Positions 1 through 9,101 of a DNA stretch of 64,000 nt are shown in pieces (within the stretch, counting starts at the first letter, position 1; every line of letters starts with the position of its first letter). Source of the stretch: Allofrancisella guangzhouensis (lineage in GTDB: Bacteria; Pseudomonadota; Gammaproteobacteria; Francisellales; Francisellaceae); contig NZ_CP010427.1 in the NCBI RefSeq assembly GCF_000815225.1, forward strand, positions 1,426,001 through 1,490,000. The letters are read 5' to 3'. A model generated the notes under the pieces. It was not told the DNA's origin and did not search any database. It saw nothing but the letters and a program-made list of their open reading frames with translations. A program made the translations under genes and the position numbers.

Positions 1-1322
1 AAAACATCTATTTTTGCACCATAATAATATTTATATTTAGTTGTTTCAATTGCTTTCACATAATCAGTAAACTGTGGAAACCGATTCAATCGTGTATAAA
101 CATATCTAAGTGTTTTTCTAATTACAATCTCTTCGCTTAACTCAACTAATCCCTTGCTCCTCATATCCTCTTTAGAGTGATATACTGTTACAAAACCTGA
201 GTATTCATAAGCACAAGGTCCTAGGTTAATAACTTGCTTACCACAAGCACCAGCTTCAACAGCTGAACTACCACCATTTAATATCACAATATCTGATTGT
301 AAAATAAGATCGTATGTACTAGATTTATCTTCACTACTTATTATATATATATTTCTCTCTTCAGCCCACTTTTTATAAAGATTTAAAGACCTCTCACCAG
401 TAACAGTTCCTATATTCTCAGACCAATTAGGATGGCAACGGATAACTATTTGATCACTGCTTATATTAAACGTATCTATAAAATCATCTAAAGCTAAAGT
501 ATTATCTACCCATGATGTCTCATATTCTTCATTTCCAGCAGACTCATTTTTGCTACTAGGAATAACTAAAATTTTTTTATCGTTTGTTTGTGTTGGCCAA
601 GCTACAGAATGAGCATCTTTATTATAAACTCGCCACTCTAAGTAATTACTCTGCAAGAACCTCTGAGCAATAAGCTTAGCAGCAGAGTAAACTTGCTCTC
701 TACTCAAGAACTTATCACTATACTCTAACACTATCTTCCCCATCTGTTTAATAGAAATACAATTATTATTAGGAACTAATCTAAGACCGTCACCAAACCA
801 CGTCCTTTCATGTGTAATAAATGGAACGCCCATTTTTTCACATGCATATGTTACTGCTCTAGTAAGTTCCATCCTGCCATTAAAGCATACAACTGCATCA
901 AGGTTATTATCAGATATCCACTTCTTAGCACTTTCAAATACACTCCCTACAGGGTGATAAAGTTTTTTTCTAAACTTTGTAACTTCATCATCATCTTTTT
1001 CAATCTCAGATTCTGTTCTCGTTAAAGTGCATGAACTTGATAATGTTAACTCATCTAATACTTCTATACTTAGATCACTTTCACGAGTTTTAATAGATGT
1101 AATATTTTGGTTAGCATACGACCTTATACCTCCAATAATGCACTTACTACATTCTTTAATTTTACTTGTTTTTTTTAACTCTCTTGGGTAACAAGTATCT
1201 ACAGATGAGTCACAAGTTAGAAAGTATACTTCGTGCCCAGCATCTTTACACAATTTAGAGAGATAATAAAGATGCTCAACATGAGGTCTAAAAGAATATA
1301 TATTTGTAAAACCAATTTTCAT
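1..1322 (-). CDS. Capsule/LPS-type glycosyltransferase, 3' end cut by window edge
   Basis: The reading frame is open from an ATG at 1322 down to base 1, about 440 residues with no stop. It begins MKIGFTNIYSFRPHVEHLYY, a Rossmann-like first strand followed by a segment typical of GT-B glycosyltransferases. Near the middle is a GxxxERTWFGDG stretch. A later region reads VILNGGSSAVEAGACGKQVI, which resembles the nucleotide-sugar or epimerase-like fold of capsule and LPS transferases of the KpsS/LpsZ or UDP-GlcNAc 2-epimerase-like kind. The start is 10 bases after the Wzy stop, so it belongs to the O-antigen operon. The acceptor and donor sugars cannot be inferred, and the exact GT family is uncertain. 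Confidence 0.7.
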   Translation of the reverse strand, partial: MKIGFTNIYSFRPHVEHLYYLSKLCKDAGHEVYFLTCDSSVDTCYPRELKKTSKIKECSKCIIGGIRSYANQNITSIKTRESDLSIEVLDELTLSSSCTLTRTESEIEKDDDEVTKFRKKLYHPVGSVFESAKKWISDNNLDAVVCFNGRMELTRAVTYACEKMGVPFITHERTWFGDGLRLVPNNNCISIKQMGKIVLEYSDKFLSREQVYSAAKLIAQRFLQSNYLEWRVYNKDAHSVAWPTQTNDKKILVIPSSKNESAGNEEYETSWVDNTLALDDFIDTFNISSDQIVIRCHPNWSENIGTVTGERSLNLYKKWAEERNIYIISSEDKSSTYDLILQSDIVILNGGSSAVEAGACGKQVINLGPCAYEYSGFVTVYHSKEDMRSKGLVELSEEIVIRKTLRYVYTRLNRFPQFTDYVKAIETTKYKYYYGAKIDV

Positions 1323-1332
1323 TATAAAATCC

Positions 1333-2583
1333 TTATATTCTAATTCTAATTTTAAAAATAACACTAATAAATAAAAAAATGATACAAACAAAGGGAAAAG
1401 ACATAAAATCACTAGCTAATAATAATGGTGATAAAACTAAAACTGAATACATAGAGACGAAAAATCCAATATATAGTATACTAGATGATTTACTACAATA
1501 TACTCTTTTAGCTAATCCAGATAACGCTCCCAATAGAAAACTAGCGAAGAAAAATCCGACATAGCCAAACTGATATAAAAAGGCTCCAGGTAATGATGGA
1601 AATCTACCCGCTAAGAACCAATTTGTATCTGGACTTGGAATCAAACCTAATTTATTCAAGCTATTTAGAGTACTTATGAAAATTATAAATTTATTTTCAT
1701 CATCATGTTGAATAATTGCTACCATAGTAGAAAAACTATGGGTAATATAAGACAAAACTAATAATAATGCTGAAATGACATCTGATAAAAAATTATCGTA
1801 ATTCAAAAATTCTTTTGATGATAGTTCAAGACCCAGCCATGGCAAAAAACTTTCTAAATACCCAGTAAGATCCTTATCACCAGCTATTGCTCTTTGGCTA
1901 AAAATGTACACAATGTATATTACACTTAAAAATATAAACAAATAAAATATCTTTCTCAATACTCTATTTCTAAAAATACCTTTAAAACCCCTATCATTAA
2001 TCAATAATCTTGCACCCAAAATATAAGAAGCTAATAATAAAATATTAGACCTTCCACCAGTCATAAAGCAGTTAAATAATAGTAATAAAAATATACTTAT
2101 GATAATTAAGAAATTCCTTTTAAAAGAATTTTGTTTAGCACAAATAACAAATAATACACCTGCTAGATAATAGCCAGAACTAAAGAAATATCCAATCACA
2201 GAATAAATTGAAGATATAGAACCACCTCTATCAAGCCCTTTTACTCGCCACTGCTCCCTAGCGATAGCAAGCCCTTTAAAATAATCTATATGTTGAATGT
2301 AAATTTTATCATATAAAAGAAATAGACAACCAATAAAAGATATCCATAATGAAATGGTTATCATCAGGTTAAATCTCTTCAGTAAATCAATTCTATTATA
2401 AAAATATACTTCAGTAGACTTATAGCTGCTTAAACTAACAGCTTTGTATCCTAAAAATACAAAAAAAACAAAGCTTAATTGGAATAAAAAGGCCATATAA
2501 ACATGTTCATAAATCGAACTCAACGGCAAAATAAGTACTAATACCCAATATACACACCAAACTATTAGAAAATCTTTTAACAT
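1333..2583 (-). CDS. wzy: O-antigen polymerase (Wzy-like)
   Basis: This 416-residue protein is almost entirely hydrophobic, with about ten predicted membrane segments and one longer central loop (around residues 225-290). That topology is usual for Wzy polymerases, which join undecaprenyl-linked repeat units in the periplasm. Wzy proteins share little sequence, so the call rests on topology, length and position. It lies between an acyltransferase and a glycosyltransferase in an operon that also has a flippase, an initiating transferase and a Wzz further upstream. An ATG at 2583 lies 8 bases after the preceding stop, which supports translational linkage. Another polytopic carrier is possible but less likely here. 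Confidence 0.65.
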   Translation of the reverse strand: MLKDFLIVWCVYWVLVLILPLSSIYEHVYMAFLFQLSFVFFVFLGYKAVSLSSYKSTEVYFYNRIDLLKRFNLMITISLWISFIGCLFLLYDKIYIQHIDYFKGLAIAREQWRVKGLDRGGSISSIYSVIGYFFSSGYYLAGVLFVICAKQNSFKRNFLIIISIFLLLLFNCFMTGGRSNILLLASYILGARLLINDRGFKGIFRNRVLRKIFYLFIFLSVIYIVYIFSQRAIAGDKDLTGYLESFLPWLGLELSSKEFLNYDNFLSDVISALLLVLSYITHSFSTMVAIIQHDDENKFIIFISTLNSLNKLGLIPSPDTNWFLAGRFPSLPGAFLYQFGYVGFFFASFLLGALSGLAKRVYCSKSSSILYIGFFVSMYSVLVLSPLLLASDFMSFPFVCIIFLFISVIFKIRIRI

Positions 2584-2591
2584 AGAATTAA

Positions 2592-3212
2592 TTACCTAAC
2601 CCCTATTTTCTTAGCCGGTATTCCTGCCATCACAGTATTATCAGGAACATCTTTTGTTACAACCGAATTAGCACCTATGATACAACCCTTCCCAATTTTT
2701 ACTCCTGGACAAACCACCACATTAATTCCTAACCAACAATCATCACCTATTATAATCTTCTTAGATAAACAGTCTAACGACCCTTTTTGTTTTATAATAA
2801 GTTTTTCTTGGTCTCTTATCGTATTACCTGGATATTCACGGAAAGGATGAGTCCCAGAGGAAATAAACACATTTGGTGCTATAATACATCCATTTCCAAT
2901 ACAAACATCACCATTTATTGTAGCATAACGCTGTATAGTAGTCTCCTCACCTACCAAGATTTTACTAGACGTTTGCATATGAACATCGTGAGAAATCCAT
3001 ACATGTTTTTGTATATCTATAATGCCATCTGATATAATTTCCAGATAGCATCTTGAAGAAATCTTAACTCCTCTACAAAAAATAAAGTTCTTTAAATCAC
3101 CATATATTAAAACGCTAAGGCTAACACGAACTTGTTTAAATAGAAAAAAACATGATACAAATAGTCTAAAAAAAATAGAATGCCTAATAACTTTTTTAAT
3201 TTTGGACTTCAC
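2592..3212 (-). CDS. Left-handed beta-helix (hexapeptide-repeat) acyltransferase
   Basis: The protein has 206 residues. From about residue 70 it carries imperfect hexapeptide repeats (for example VCIGNGCIIAPNVFI and VKIGKGCIIGANSVV) ending in VMAGIPAKKIG, the standard C-terminus of the WbbJ/Maa/NodL-type O-acetyltransferases. These enzymes use acetyl-CoA and act on sugars as trimers in the cytoplasm. It begins one base after the flippase stop. In this operon the likely job is O-acetylation of an O-antigen sugar or precursor. The substrate is unknown. The N-terminal 60 residues have a hydrophobic stretch (residues 13-38), which may attach the protein to the membrane. Confidence 0.8.
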   Translation of the reverse strand: MKSKIKKVIRHSIFFRLFVSCFFLFKQVRVSLSVLIYGDLKNFIFCRGVKISSRCYLEIISDGIIDIQKHVWISHDVHMQTSSKILVGEETTIQRYATINGDVCIGNGCIIAPNVFISSGTHPFREYPGNTIRDQEKLIIKQKGSLDCLSKKIIIGDDCWLGINVVVCPGVKIGKGCIIGANSVVTKDVPDNTVMAGIPAKKIGVR

Positions 3213-3213
3213 T

Positions 3214-4473
3214 TCAACTCCTCAAAATAGCTATAATCATAACCATAAAATACCTTAAAAAACCAATAGCAACTGCAAAACTAGCTATACTATAAATACT
3301 GATATCACTAATAAAAATAGTTATAGTATACCAAATAATCAAGGATACGACTATCATAGCAATGTCTATCAATAATAAGATCTTCTCCTCTCCAACTACA
3401 ATTAAATAACTACTCCAAAAATCCGACATTCTTAAAATTGCAACAAAAATTAATATAGGAATAATCAGAATAGCTCCATAATAATTAGGATATATATAAA
3501 GTATAATTTGTTTTATTAAAAAAAATCCGGGCACACTACCTGCTACACCGATTAATAAGAAATAAATACTATTTTTCTTAGCAAATGCAAACGTATGCTT
3601 TTTATTACCTGTAGCATACATTTTAGCCAAAGATGGAAATACCGCAGAATTTATAATAACTTGTAAGGATTGAGCACCCAACAATATTATACCTGCCATA
3701 GCATAGTTAGCAAAAGCTTTCGGAGATAGTGAAATCACCACAAGCCAACGATCTATATTAGTAAGAGCAAAAGCTAATATCATTATTAACATAAGAGCTA
3801 ATGAACTTTCCCAATTAATACTAAGTATTTTTTTCATGGCTTCAACTACAGTATTTAAAATACTAATGTCATAATGGTTAAAAATCCTATATAATATCCC
3901 ATAAGAAATAATGATCGTTACTAAACTTTCAACTAAGAGAGTTACAATTGCTGATCCTATAAAATAAGCTACAAAAAGAGTCGTTAAAATTACTAAAAAA
4001 GCTCTAAATAAATTTTGTAGACTAAAAATAACATATTTACCTACACTACGACTTTCAATAGTTGCTAATAAAAAAACTTGTTGCGAAAATCCATTAATAA
4101 TACCCACAAAAATACCTAATGGACCTAGTGTTAATAACATTGGGCTAAAAAAACAAATGCTACCTCCAATAAACAAACATAATATAGCTATTAATATACC
4201 TTGTATCAATAAAATTAAGCTTTTATTATTATTTCCAAGATGCAAATCAATAGGCATTTGTTTTTGTATAACAGTCTGTAGACCTAGACACCCAAGCATA
4301 CAAAATGTTGACGATATTAGCAATCCAGTACTATAAGATGCGAATTCTGACTGATTAAGTAAGTACGCTACAAGCAAAGGTCTAATCATCATAATAATCA
4401 TTGCAAGTGCAAGGATTAAAGGATATATAACCATACAATTACTCTTTAAAAAAAGTTTATTACTATAAATCAT
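3214..4473 (-). CDS. wzx: O-antigen flippase (Wzx-like, MATE/PST superfamily)
   Basis: This is a 419-residue polytopic protein with about twelve hydrophobic helices spread evenly along its length and no large soluble domain. That pattern fits Wzx/RfbX flippases, which move undecaprenyl-diphosphate-linked repeat units to the periplasmic face of the inner membrane. The central ALTNIDRWLVV segment, with charged residues in a helix, resembles the polysaccharide transporter family. It is in the same operon as the Wzy-like gene, 13 bases after the dioxygenase-like gene. Family assignment is from topology and context; sequence conservation in this family is low. Confidence 0.7.
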   Translation of the reverse strand: MIYSNKLFLKSNCMVIYPLILALAMIIMMIRPLLVAYLLNQSEFASYSTGLLISSTFCMLGCLGLQTVIQKQMPIDLHLGNNNKSLILLIQGILIAILCLFIGGSICFFSPMLLTLGPLGIFVGIINGFSQQVFLLATIESRSVGKYVIFSLQNLFRAFLVILTTLFVAYFIGSAIVTLLVESLVTIIISYGILYRIFNHYDISILNTVVEAMKKILSINWESSLALMLIMILAFALTNIDRWLVVISLSPKAFANYAMAGIILLGAQSLQVIINSAVFPSLAKMYATGNKKHTFAFAKKNSIYFLLIGVAGSVPGFFLIKQIILYIYPNYYGAILIIPILIFVAILRMSDFWSSYLIVVGEEKILLLIDIAMIVVSLIIWYTITIFISDISIYSIASFAVAIGFLRYFMVMIIAILRS

Positions 4474-4486
4474 AGTTATATACTAT

Positions 4487-5413
4487 CTATGTTATAGTTT
4501 CTAAATCAGATTCTTTTCTATTATCATGAGCTACCCCATAATCAAATAGTGCAAATTGAAACTGCAATAATAGTCTTGGCTTTTTATTAGGGGTTTGTCC
4601 TTTATGGACATATAATGTATCTTCAGCGAAACCATTTCCCGCTTTATCGCATATTTCTAAAATACTGTGAGATCCGTAAAAATCATTAATCTCTTGATCA
4701 CTATACCTACGGATATTCCATTTATCTAACCAATTCCTAGTTGGAACTCTAGACCTAGATCCTTTAACAAAAACATGAGCTCCATCATCAGGCTCTACAT
4801 CAGATAAATAAAAGAAAAACTTAACAAACTTAAAATCATCAACATCTCTATGATACATATGAGCATGTTGAAACTTATCTTCTTCGGATGCCTCAACTGG
4901 AAAAGTCCACCAAAGATTGACCCCAACAAGCTTAGGATATGACCCTAAATATTCATAAGCTATTTTTCTTAAAATAGGATCTTGAGATAAAGCATTAATT
5001 TCTTTACATTTTTTAGTAGTATTAAAATATTGTGCAACTAATATAGTTTTGTTTAACTTTAGAGTGGCTTTATCCAAATCTTCCAATTTAAAACCAGCTT
5101 TAATATACCTGTCAGCATAACAGTTCTCACTCTTTGCAAACTGGTAAATTGCTTCAATCATTTTTTTTGGTAATTTAAGTCCAAAACTAATCCCTTCTTT
5201 TTTTAAATTTTGGACAAAAGTATTAACCTCTAAATTCTCAAACACAGTTTTTCCTAATATTTCTTCATTTCCACGAATAAAATTTTTTATTTTTTTATTA
5301 TAAATGAAACAATGTATGTATACAGCCAGCTCCCGCAACAAAGAAAACCTAGCCAAACCTCTCATCAAAGTGTATTTAACTCTTCCCTTTTTAAGGATTG
5401 TAAATATTTTCAT
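4487..5413 (-). CDS. Phytanoyl-CoA dioxygenase-like Fe(II)/2-oxoglutarate enzyme
   Basis: The protein has 308 residues. In the second half there is an HAHMYHRDVDDF stretch, giving the HxD metal-binding pair of the 2-oxoglutarate oxygenases. It is followed by FFYLSDVEPDDGAHVFVKGS, a typical PhyH core. A later LYVHKGQTPNKKPRLLLQ gives the distal histidine and the arginine expected for the 2-oxoglutarate carboxylate. Such enzymes hydroxylate a small substrate using O2 and 2-oxoglutarate. The start overlaps the PseI stop by four bases (ATGA type), so it is translationally coupled to the nonulosonic acid genes. A role in oxidising the sugar or an N-acyl group is inference; the substrate is not known. 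Confidence 0.72.
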   Translation of the reverse strand: MKIFTILKKGRVKYTLMRGLARFSLLRELAVYIHCFIYNKKIKNFIRGNEEILGKTVFENLEVNTFVQNLKKEGISFGLKLPKKMIEAIYQFAKSENCYADRYIKAGFKLEDLDKATLKLNKTILVAQYFNTTKKCKEINALSQDPILRKIAYEYLGSYPKLVGVNLWWTFPVEASEEDKFQHAHMYHRDVDDFKFVKFFFYLSDVEPDDGAHVFVKGSRSRVPTRNWLDKWNIRRYSDQEINDFYGSHSILEICDKAGNGFAEDTLYVHKGQTPNKKPRLLLQFQFALFDYGVAHDNRKESDLETIT

Positions 5414-6432
5414 ACCAATCTATCTCCAAATTCATAATCTCTCTCAGCAACTTTACCCAAAATATCTTTTAAATGCTTTGGATGCATTCCATATCCAGGT
5501 CTTACACTTCGAATATTCTCCTCTGTGAATGTTTCACCTTTCTTAATATCTTTTGCTACATATAAACTACGAGCAAACTGTCTACTTTTTTTCTTTTTTT
5601 CAGTGAGAGTATAATCAACCTTTCCTATTAATTTTTCAGCATCTCGTACAGCTTGTATCAACTGAGCAAACTCTTTTTTATCTAGAGAAAAATCAGCATC
5701 CGGACCACCTATAGACTTATCTAATATAAAGTGTTTCTCAATTACTCTAGCTCCTAAAGTAGTAGCTACGACTGGTGCTGTGATGCCTAAAGTATGATCA
5801 GAAAAACCTGGAACCACTCCAAAAGTATTACCTAAACTTGGAATCATAGATAAATTAGCATCTTCTAACTTAGCTGGATAAGCACTAGTACACTTAAGCA
5901 GTATAATATCGTGATTACCAACTTCTCTACAGATATTCACAGCATCTTGAATCTCATCAATAGTTGCAATTCCTGTTGATATAATCATTGGTTTACCTTT
6001 AGATGCGGTATATTTTATAAGCTCATAGTCCGTAATTTCAAAAGATGCTATCTTATATGCACTAGGGTTAAATTGCTCTAGAAAATCTACCGCGGATTTA
6101 TCAAATGGTGATGAAAAAATATCTATACCAATTTCTCTAGCATAACTAAATAGTTCCTTATGCCATTCCCATGGAAGAAAAGCTTCCTGATATAAATCAT
6201 ATAGTTTTTGAGAGTCCCATAATGTTCCACCTTTTATAACAAAATCTTCTTTGTCGCAATTTAGTGTCAAAGTGTCAGCAGTATACGTCTGCAGTTTAAT
6301 AGCATTAGCACCTATATCTTTTGCAGCTTTAATTGTTTCTTTTGCTATTTCGATTTTACCACCATGGTTTGCACTAAGCTCTGCAATTATAAAAACACCA
6401 TCTTTATTTATATCAAAATTACCTATTTTCAT
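5410..6432 (-). CDS. pseI: Pseudaminic acid synthase (PseI/NeuB family)
   Basis: The 340-residue length is normal for the NeuB family. An N-terminal TIM-barrel domain begins FIIAELSANHGG and contains KLQTYTADTL, FSSPFDKSAVDFL, KIASFEITDYELI and the FSDHTLGI metal-site motif. A C-terminal SAF/antifreeze-like domain starts near residue 285 (SLYVAKDIKKGE). The enzyme condenses the 2,4-diamino hexose released by PseG with phosphoenolpyruvate to give the nine-carbon nonulosonic acid. The SANHGG form and the linked PseB, PseC and PseG genes favour the pseudaminic over the sialic or legionaminic branch, but the exact product is inference. The ATG lies inside the predicted end of the unshifted pseG-pseH frame. 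Confidence 0.88.
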   Translation of the reverse strand: MKIGNFDINKDGVFIIAELSANHGGKIEIAKETIKAAKDIGANAIKLQTYTADTLTLNCDKEDFVIKGGTLWDSQKLYDLYQEAFLPWEWHKELFSYAREIGIDIFSSPFDKSAVDFLEQFNPSAYKIASFEITDYELIKYTASKGKPMIISTGIATIDEIQDAVNICREVGNHDIILLKCTSAYPAKLEDANLSMIPSLGNTFGVVPGFSDHTLGITAPVVATTLGARVIEKHFILDKSIGGPDADFSLDKKEFAQLIQAVRDAEKLIGKVDYTLTEKKKKSRQFARSLYVAKDIKKGETFTEENIRSVRPGYGMHPKHLKDILGKVAERDYEFGDRLV

Positions 6433-6561
6433 TTTTTAGCACCATACAAATTACTTTTTTGTTATTAATTTCTTTTAAACCAACACTCTCAAAGCCATAT
6501 TTCAAATATAGTTTATAAGCCTTGTCATTAAACTCAAAAACCTCAGCATATATCTTTTTAC
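6419..6561 (-). pseudogene. Out-of-frame C-terminal tail of the PseH (GNAT) domain
   Basis: In the frame next to the annotated pseG stop, the minus strand reads KKIYAEVFEFNDKAYKLYLK and then YGFESVGLKEINNKKVICMV, ending at a TAA at 6421-6419. This is the usual last helix and strand of a GNAT domain, with the AYKLYLKYGF motif near the acetyl-CoA site. It joins the upstream frame at the A5 tract at 6555-6559. The tail overlaps the pseI start, as expected for coupled genes. It is either a real frameshift mutation, a slippage-controlled switch, or a sequencing error. Confidence 0.75.
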
Positions 6562-7782
6562 ACATAAAACTTTGAATGAATAATCAACAATTACATTCAT
6601 CAATATATGACCAGCTCCTTTAACACCAGGTTTAGCATAAAGTCCCATGTGTAGACTATCACTTGGCGTAATTTGTGTAAAATCCACAACACCTATATCA
6701 TTATTTTCTTTTCTCACAACAAAATACTTTTTATCATCTCTATTAGATAGACTCTCAATAAACCTTAAATGATCCGAAAGCTTTATTTCTTCTGTACTAT
6801 ACATATTATTACGAATCAATGGGTCATTACGCCAAGATAGAACTTTAACACTTTCGTCGTAATTTAATTCTGTGAAATTATATAACTCAACACCAAAAGT
6901 GTATTTTTGAATATATTTTTCTAACTGTTTTTGATTAAATCCATCAATAGTATCATAACCTTCCCGTTTTAAGTATTCAAGCATGTCTTTTTGATTATCC
7001 GCTGTTTTAATAGCTATAATTGGCAACCCCATAAAACATACTTCATTAACTGTGACACTAGGCGTTACAATAGCAAAATCACTCTCATGCATTAATCTTG
7101 CTATTTCAGTAGAATTAATATATAAGTTAACCCAATTTTTATCTTTACAGTAATCTACCAACTGTTCTAAATTTTTATTTGCTGTTGTTGTCACTAAGTT
7201 TACTTCTATGCCGCCAACTTCGCTAATAGCTCTCAATATTTCTATATTTATATTGCTATGATCGGCTCCACCCATAGCGACAAAGACTTTAGGTATTATA
7301 TTTTTAGGTTTAGACTTATTTTTATAATCATAAAATTCTTGTCTCAGTAAAGTATACTTAGAGCCACATCTCATTTCACAATATTTAGGAACTAAACATT
7401 TATATTTATTTTCATCAGCACTAATATTATGATTTAAAAGAATATCACAATAATGCCTCTCATAAGTATCATCTAAAACCATAAGCTTGATATAAGGATA
7501 TTTTTCCTTAAAAGCTCTTTCAAAATCATAACCTAGATTATAGCTATCTAGAATCACTATATCAGGGTTCAGTTTTTCAACTACTTTGATAAACTCGAGT
7601 AAGCTATTATCTCTAATAATCTCAACACTATAACCCGATTCTATAATCTTGAAGTTAATATTACCAGGTAAGTCTCTTGTTACAAAAGTTACATCATCAA
7701 ACTGAGTTGCTAATACAAGATCTCTCATGATATGACCAGTGCCAATACTTGATGAAGAATCAGCTCTGATTATGGCTTTCAT
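6502..7782 (-). CDS. pseG: PseG-PseH fusion: UDP-sugar hydrolase plus truncated GNAT domain (frameshifted)
   Basis: Residues 1 to about 300 are a PseG-type hydrolase. They begin with an IRADSSSSIGTGHIMRD loop and later carry VFVAMGGADHSN and a VTPSVTVNEVCFMGLP nucleotide-binding segment. The enzyme removes UDP from the 2,4-diacetamido sugar. From about residue 305 a GNAT acetyltransferase domain of the PseH kind follows (VLSWRNDPLIRNNMY, IGVVDFTQI, GAGHILMNVIVDYSF), which would N-acetylate the 4-amino sugar. The frame then leaves the family pattern at a run of five A residues (5 T at 6555-6559 on the plus strand) and stops at 6502. One extra A restores a normal GNAT tail in the next frame. 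The first domain is complete, so hydrolase activity may survive. Confidence 0.8.
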   Translation of the reverse strand: MKAIIRADSSSSIGTGHIMRDLVLATQFDDVTFVTRDLPGNINFKIIESGYSVEIIRDNSLLEFIKVVEKLNPDIVILDSYNLGYDFERAFKEKYPYIKLMVLDDTYERHYCDILLNHNISADENKYKCLVPKYCEMRCGSKYTLLRQEFYDYKNKSKPKNIIPKVFVAMGGADHSNINIEILRAISEVGGIEVNLVTTTANKNLEQLVDYCKDKNWVNLYINSTEIARLMHESDFAIVTPSVTVNEVCFMGLPIIAIKTADNQKDMLEYLKREGYDTIDGFNQKQLEKYIQKYTFGVELYNFTELNYDESVKVLSWRNDPLIRNNMYSTEEIKLSDHLRFIESLSNRDDKKYFVVRKENNDIGVVDFTQITPSDSLHMGLYAKPGVKGAGHILMNVIVDYSFKVLCVKRYMLRFLSLMTRLINYI

Positions 7783-7793
7783 AGCTCTAGTAT

Positions 7794-9101
7794 TTAATTA
7801 TATTTTCTAAATACTGGCTTAACTGGGCTTCCAACCAAATCTTTAGCTACAGTATCGTTATTAATTGATTCAGCGAGTGCCTTTAAGCTTTCATCAAAAG
7901 CACTAGTTGTAGAGTTCACCTCATAATTCTGATGAGAATAAGAAGGTACTATAGCTTGCACCAAAACACCTCTTTTTATCATCTCTTGCTGAAACAAAGT
8001 TCTTAAATAATTGTCTTTAAAATAGAAATACGGTCTACAATCAACCCCAACTAATGAAGTATAGTTATCAATGGCATATTTTTTAGCTAATTGATTGTAT
8101 GCATCTTTCATTTTGGCTCCTACACCCCATATGTGCTTAGTCACTTGATAATCGTTTTGGTTTAATATCTCTATAGTTTTTTGTGCCGCTCTTAAATGGT
8201 GCGTTTCTCCACCATAAGTCGTTGAAAGAAGGAAAACCCTTTCTTTATCATGATCTAATCCACCCAGTTGCATTATCTCTTTTTTACCCACCAACGCTGA
8301 GATAGAATAACCATTTGCCATAGCTTTTCCAAATGTAGAAAGGTGTGGGGTTACTCCATACAAATACTGAGCACCTTTAGGGTGAAACCTAAACCCACTT
8401 ACAACCTCATCAAATATTAATACTATTCCTTCTTTTTCACATATATCTTTTACTGCTTGGAGATATCCCGGTATAGGCTCATCTGTAGCGGCAGGCTCTA
8501 ATATAACACAAGCAATTCCTTTAGCCTTATATTCATCGATAACATCTTCTAAACTTTTTATATCATTAAATTTGAATCTTTTTGTCTTCAATTGTGTTTC
8601 TTTAGTAACTCCAGAGCTTATATCAGTATTACCTATAAACCAATCATCTATCGAAAAAAACGGTTGATCCACACATCTTAAAACCAATTCTTTACCAGTA
8701 TAAGCTCTTGCAAGTTTAACAGCAGATGTGGTTGCATTAGAGCCATTCTTTGCAAACTTAACCATTTCAGCTGACGGAATTTGTTCACATATAAATTCAG
8801 CAACCTCTGCTTCAATAAAAGATGGTCTAATAAAATTAACACCATTATCAAGCTCCTTCTTAATGACATCAACTACTGGTTTGTATGCATGTCCCAATAT
8901 CACAGATGTAAGACCCATACCCCAATCAATAAATTCATTCCCATCCACATCCCAAACCCTAGCACCAATACCTTTAACTATTGAATGAGGACTTAATTCA
9001 GGAAACTGATCATCTCCTTTACTATATGTATGAGCACCACCAGGAATTAATGAAGCAGCCTTTTTTCTCAAAATATTTGATTTCTTAAAATTATTTATCA
9101 T
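7794..9101 (-). CDS. PLP aminotransferase, class III (glutamate-1-semialdehyde aminomutase-like)
   Basis: The 435 residues follow the HemL/class III pattern: PGGAHTYSKGDDQ near the start, FAKNGSNATTSAVKLARAYTG for PLP phosphate binding, LIFDEVVSGFRF with the cofactor aspartate, and STFGKAMANGYSISALVG with the catalytic lysine. True HemL is a tetrapyrrole gene. Here the gene sits between a GNAT gene (11-base overlap) and pseG inside the nonulosonic acid operon, so it most likely transaminates a sugar or sugar-derived ketone/aldehyde. Together with the aldo/keto reductase it is not part of the minimal Pse pathway. The substrate is unknown. Confidence 0.8.
   Translation of the reverse strand: MINNFKKSNILRKKAASLIPGGAHTYSKGDDQFPELSPHSIVKGIGARVWDVDGNEFIDWGMGLTSVILGHAYKPVVDVIKKELDNGVNFIRPSFIEAEVAEFICEQIPSAEMVKFAKNGSNATTSAVKLARAYTGKELVLRCVDQPFFSIDDWFIGNTDISSGVTKETQLKTKRFKFNDIKSLEDVIDEYKAKGIACVILEPAATDEPIPGYLQAVKDICEKEGIVLIFDEVVSGFRFHPKGAQYLYGVTPHLSTFGKAMANGYSISALVGKKEIMQLGGLDHDKERVFLLSTTYGGETHHLRAAQKTIEILNQNDYQVTKHIWGVGAKMKDAYNQLAKKYAIDNYTSLVGVDCRPYFYFKDNYLRTLFQQEMIKRGVLVQAIVPSYSHQNYEVNSTTSAFDESLKALAESINNDTVAKDLVGSPVKPVFRKYN

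Noticed and set aside
810-1025. Plus-strand frame of 71 codons over the glycosyltransferase
   Set aside because: It lies wholly opposite a long minus-strand coding frame, has no ribosome binding site and codes for a low-complexity sequence.
8678-8988. Several frames on both strands within the class III aminotransferase
   Set aside because: All are shadows of the aminotransferase gene, whose motifs are clear in its own frame.
7794-9101. hemL (tetrapyrrole synthesis) as the name for the aminotransferase
   Set aside because: The fold matches, but its place within the nonulosonic acid operon with overlapping neighbours makes a sugar role more likely.
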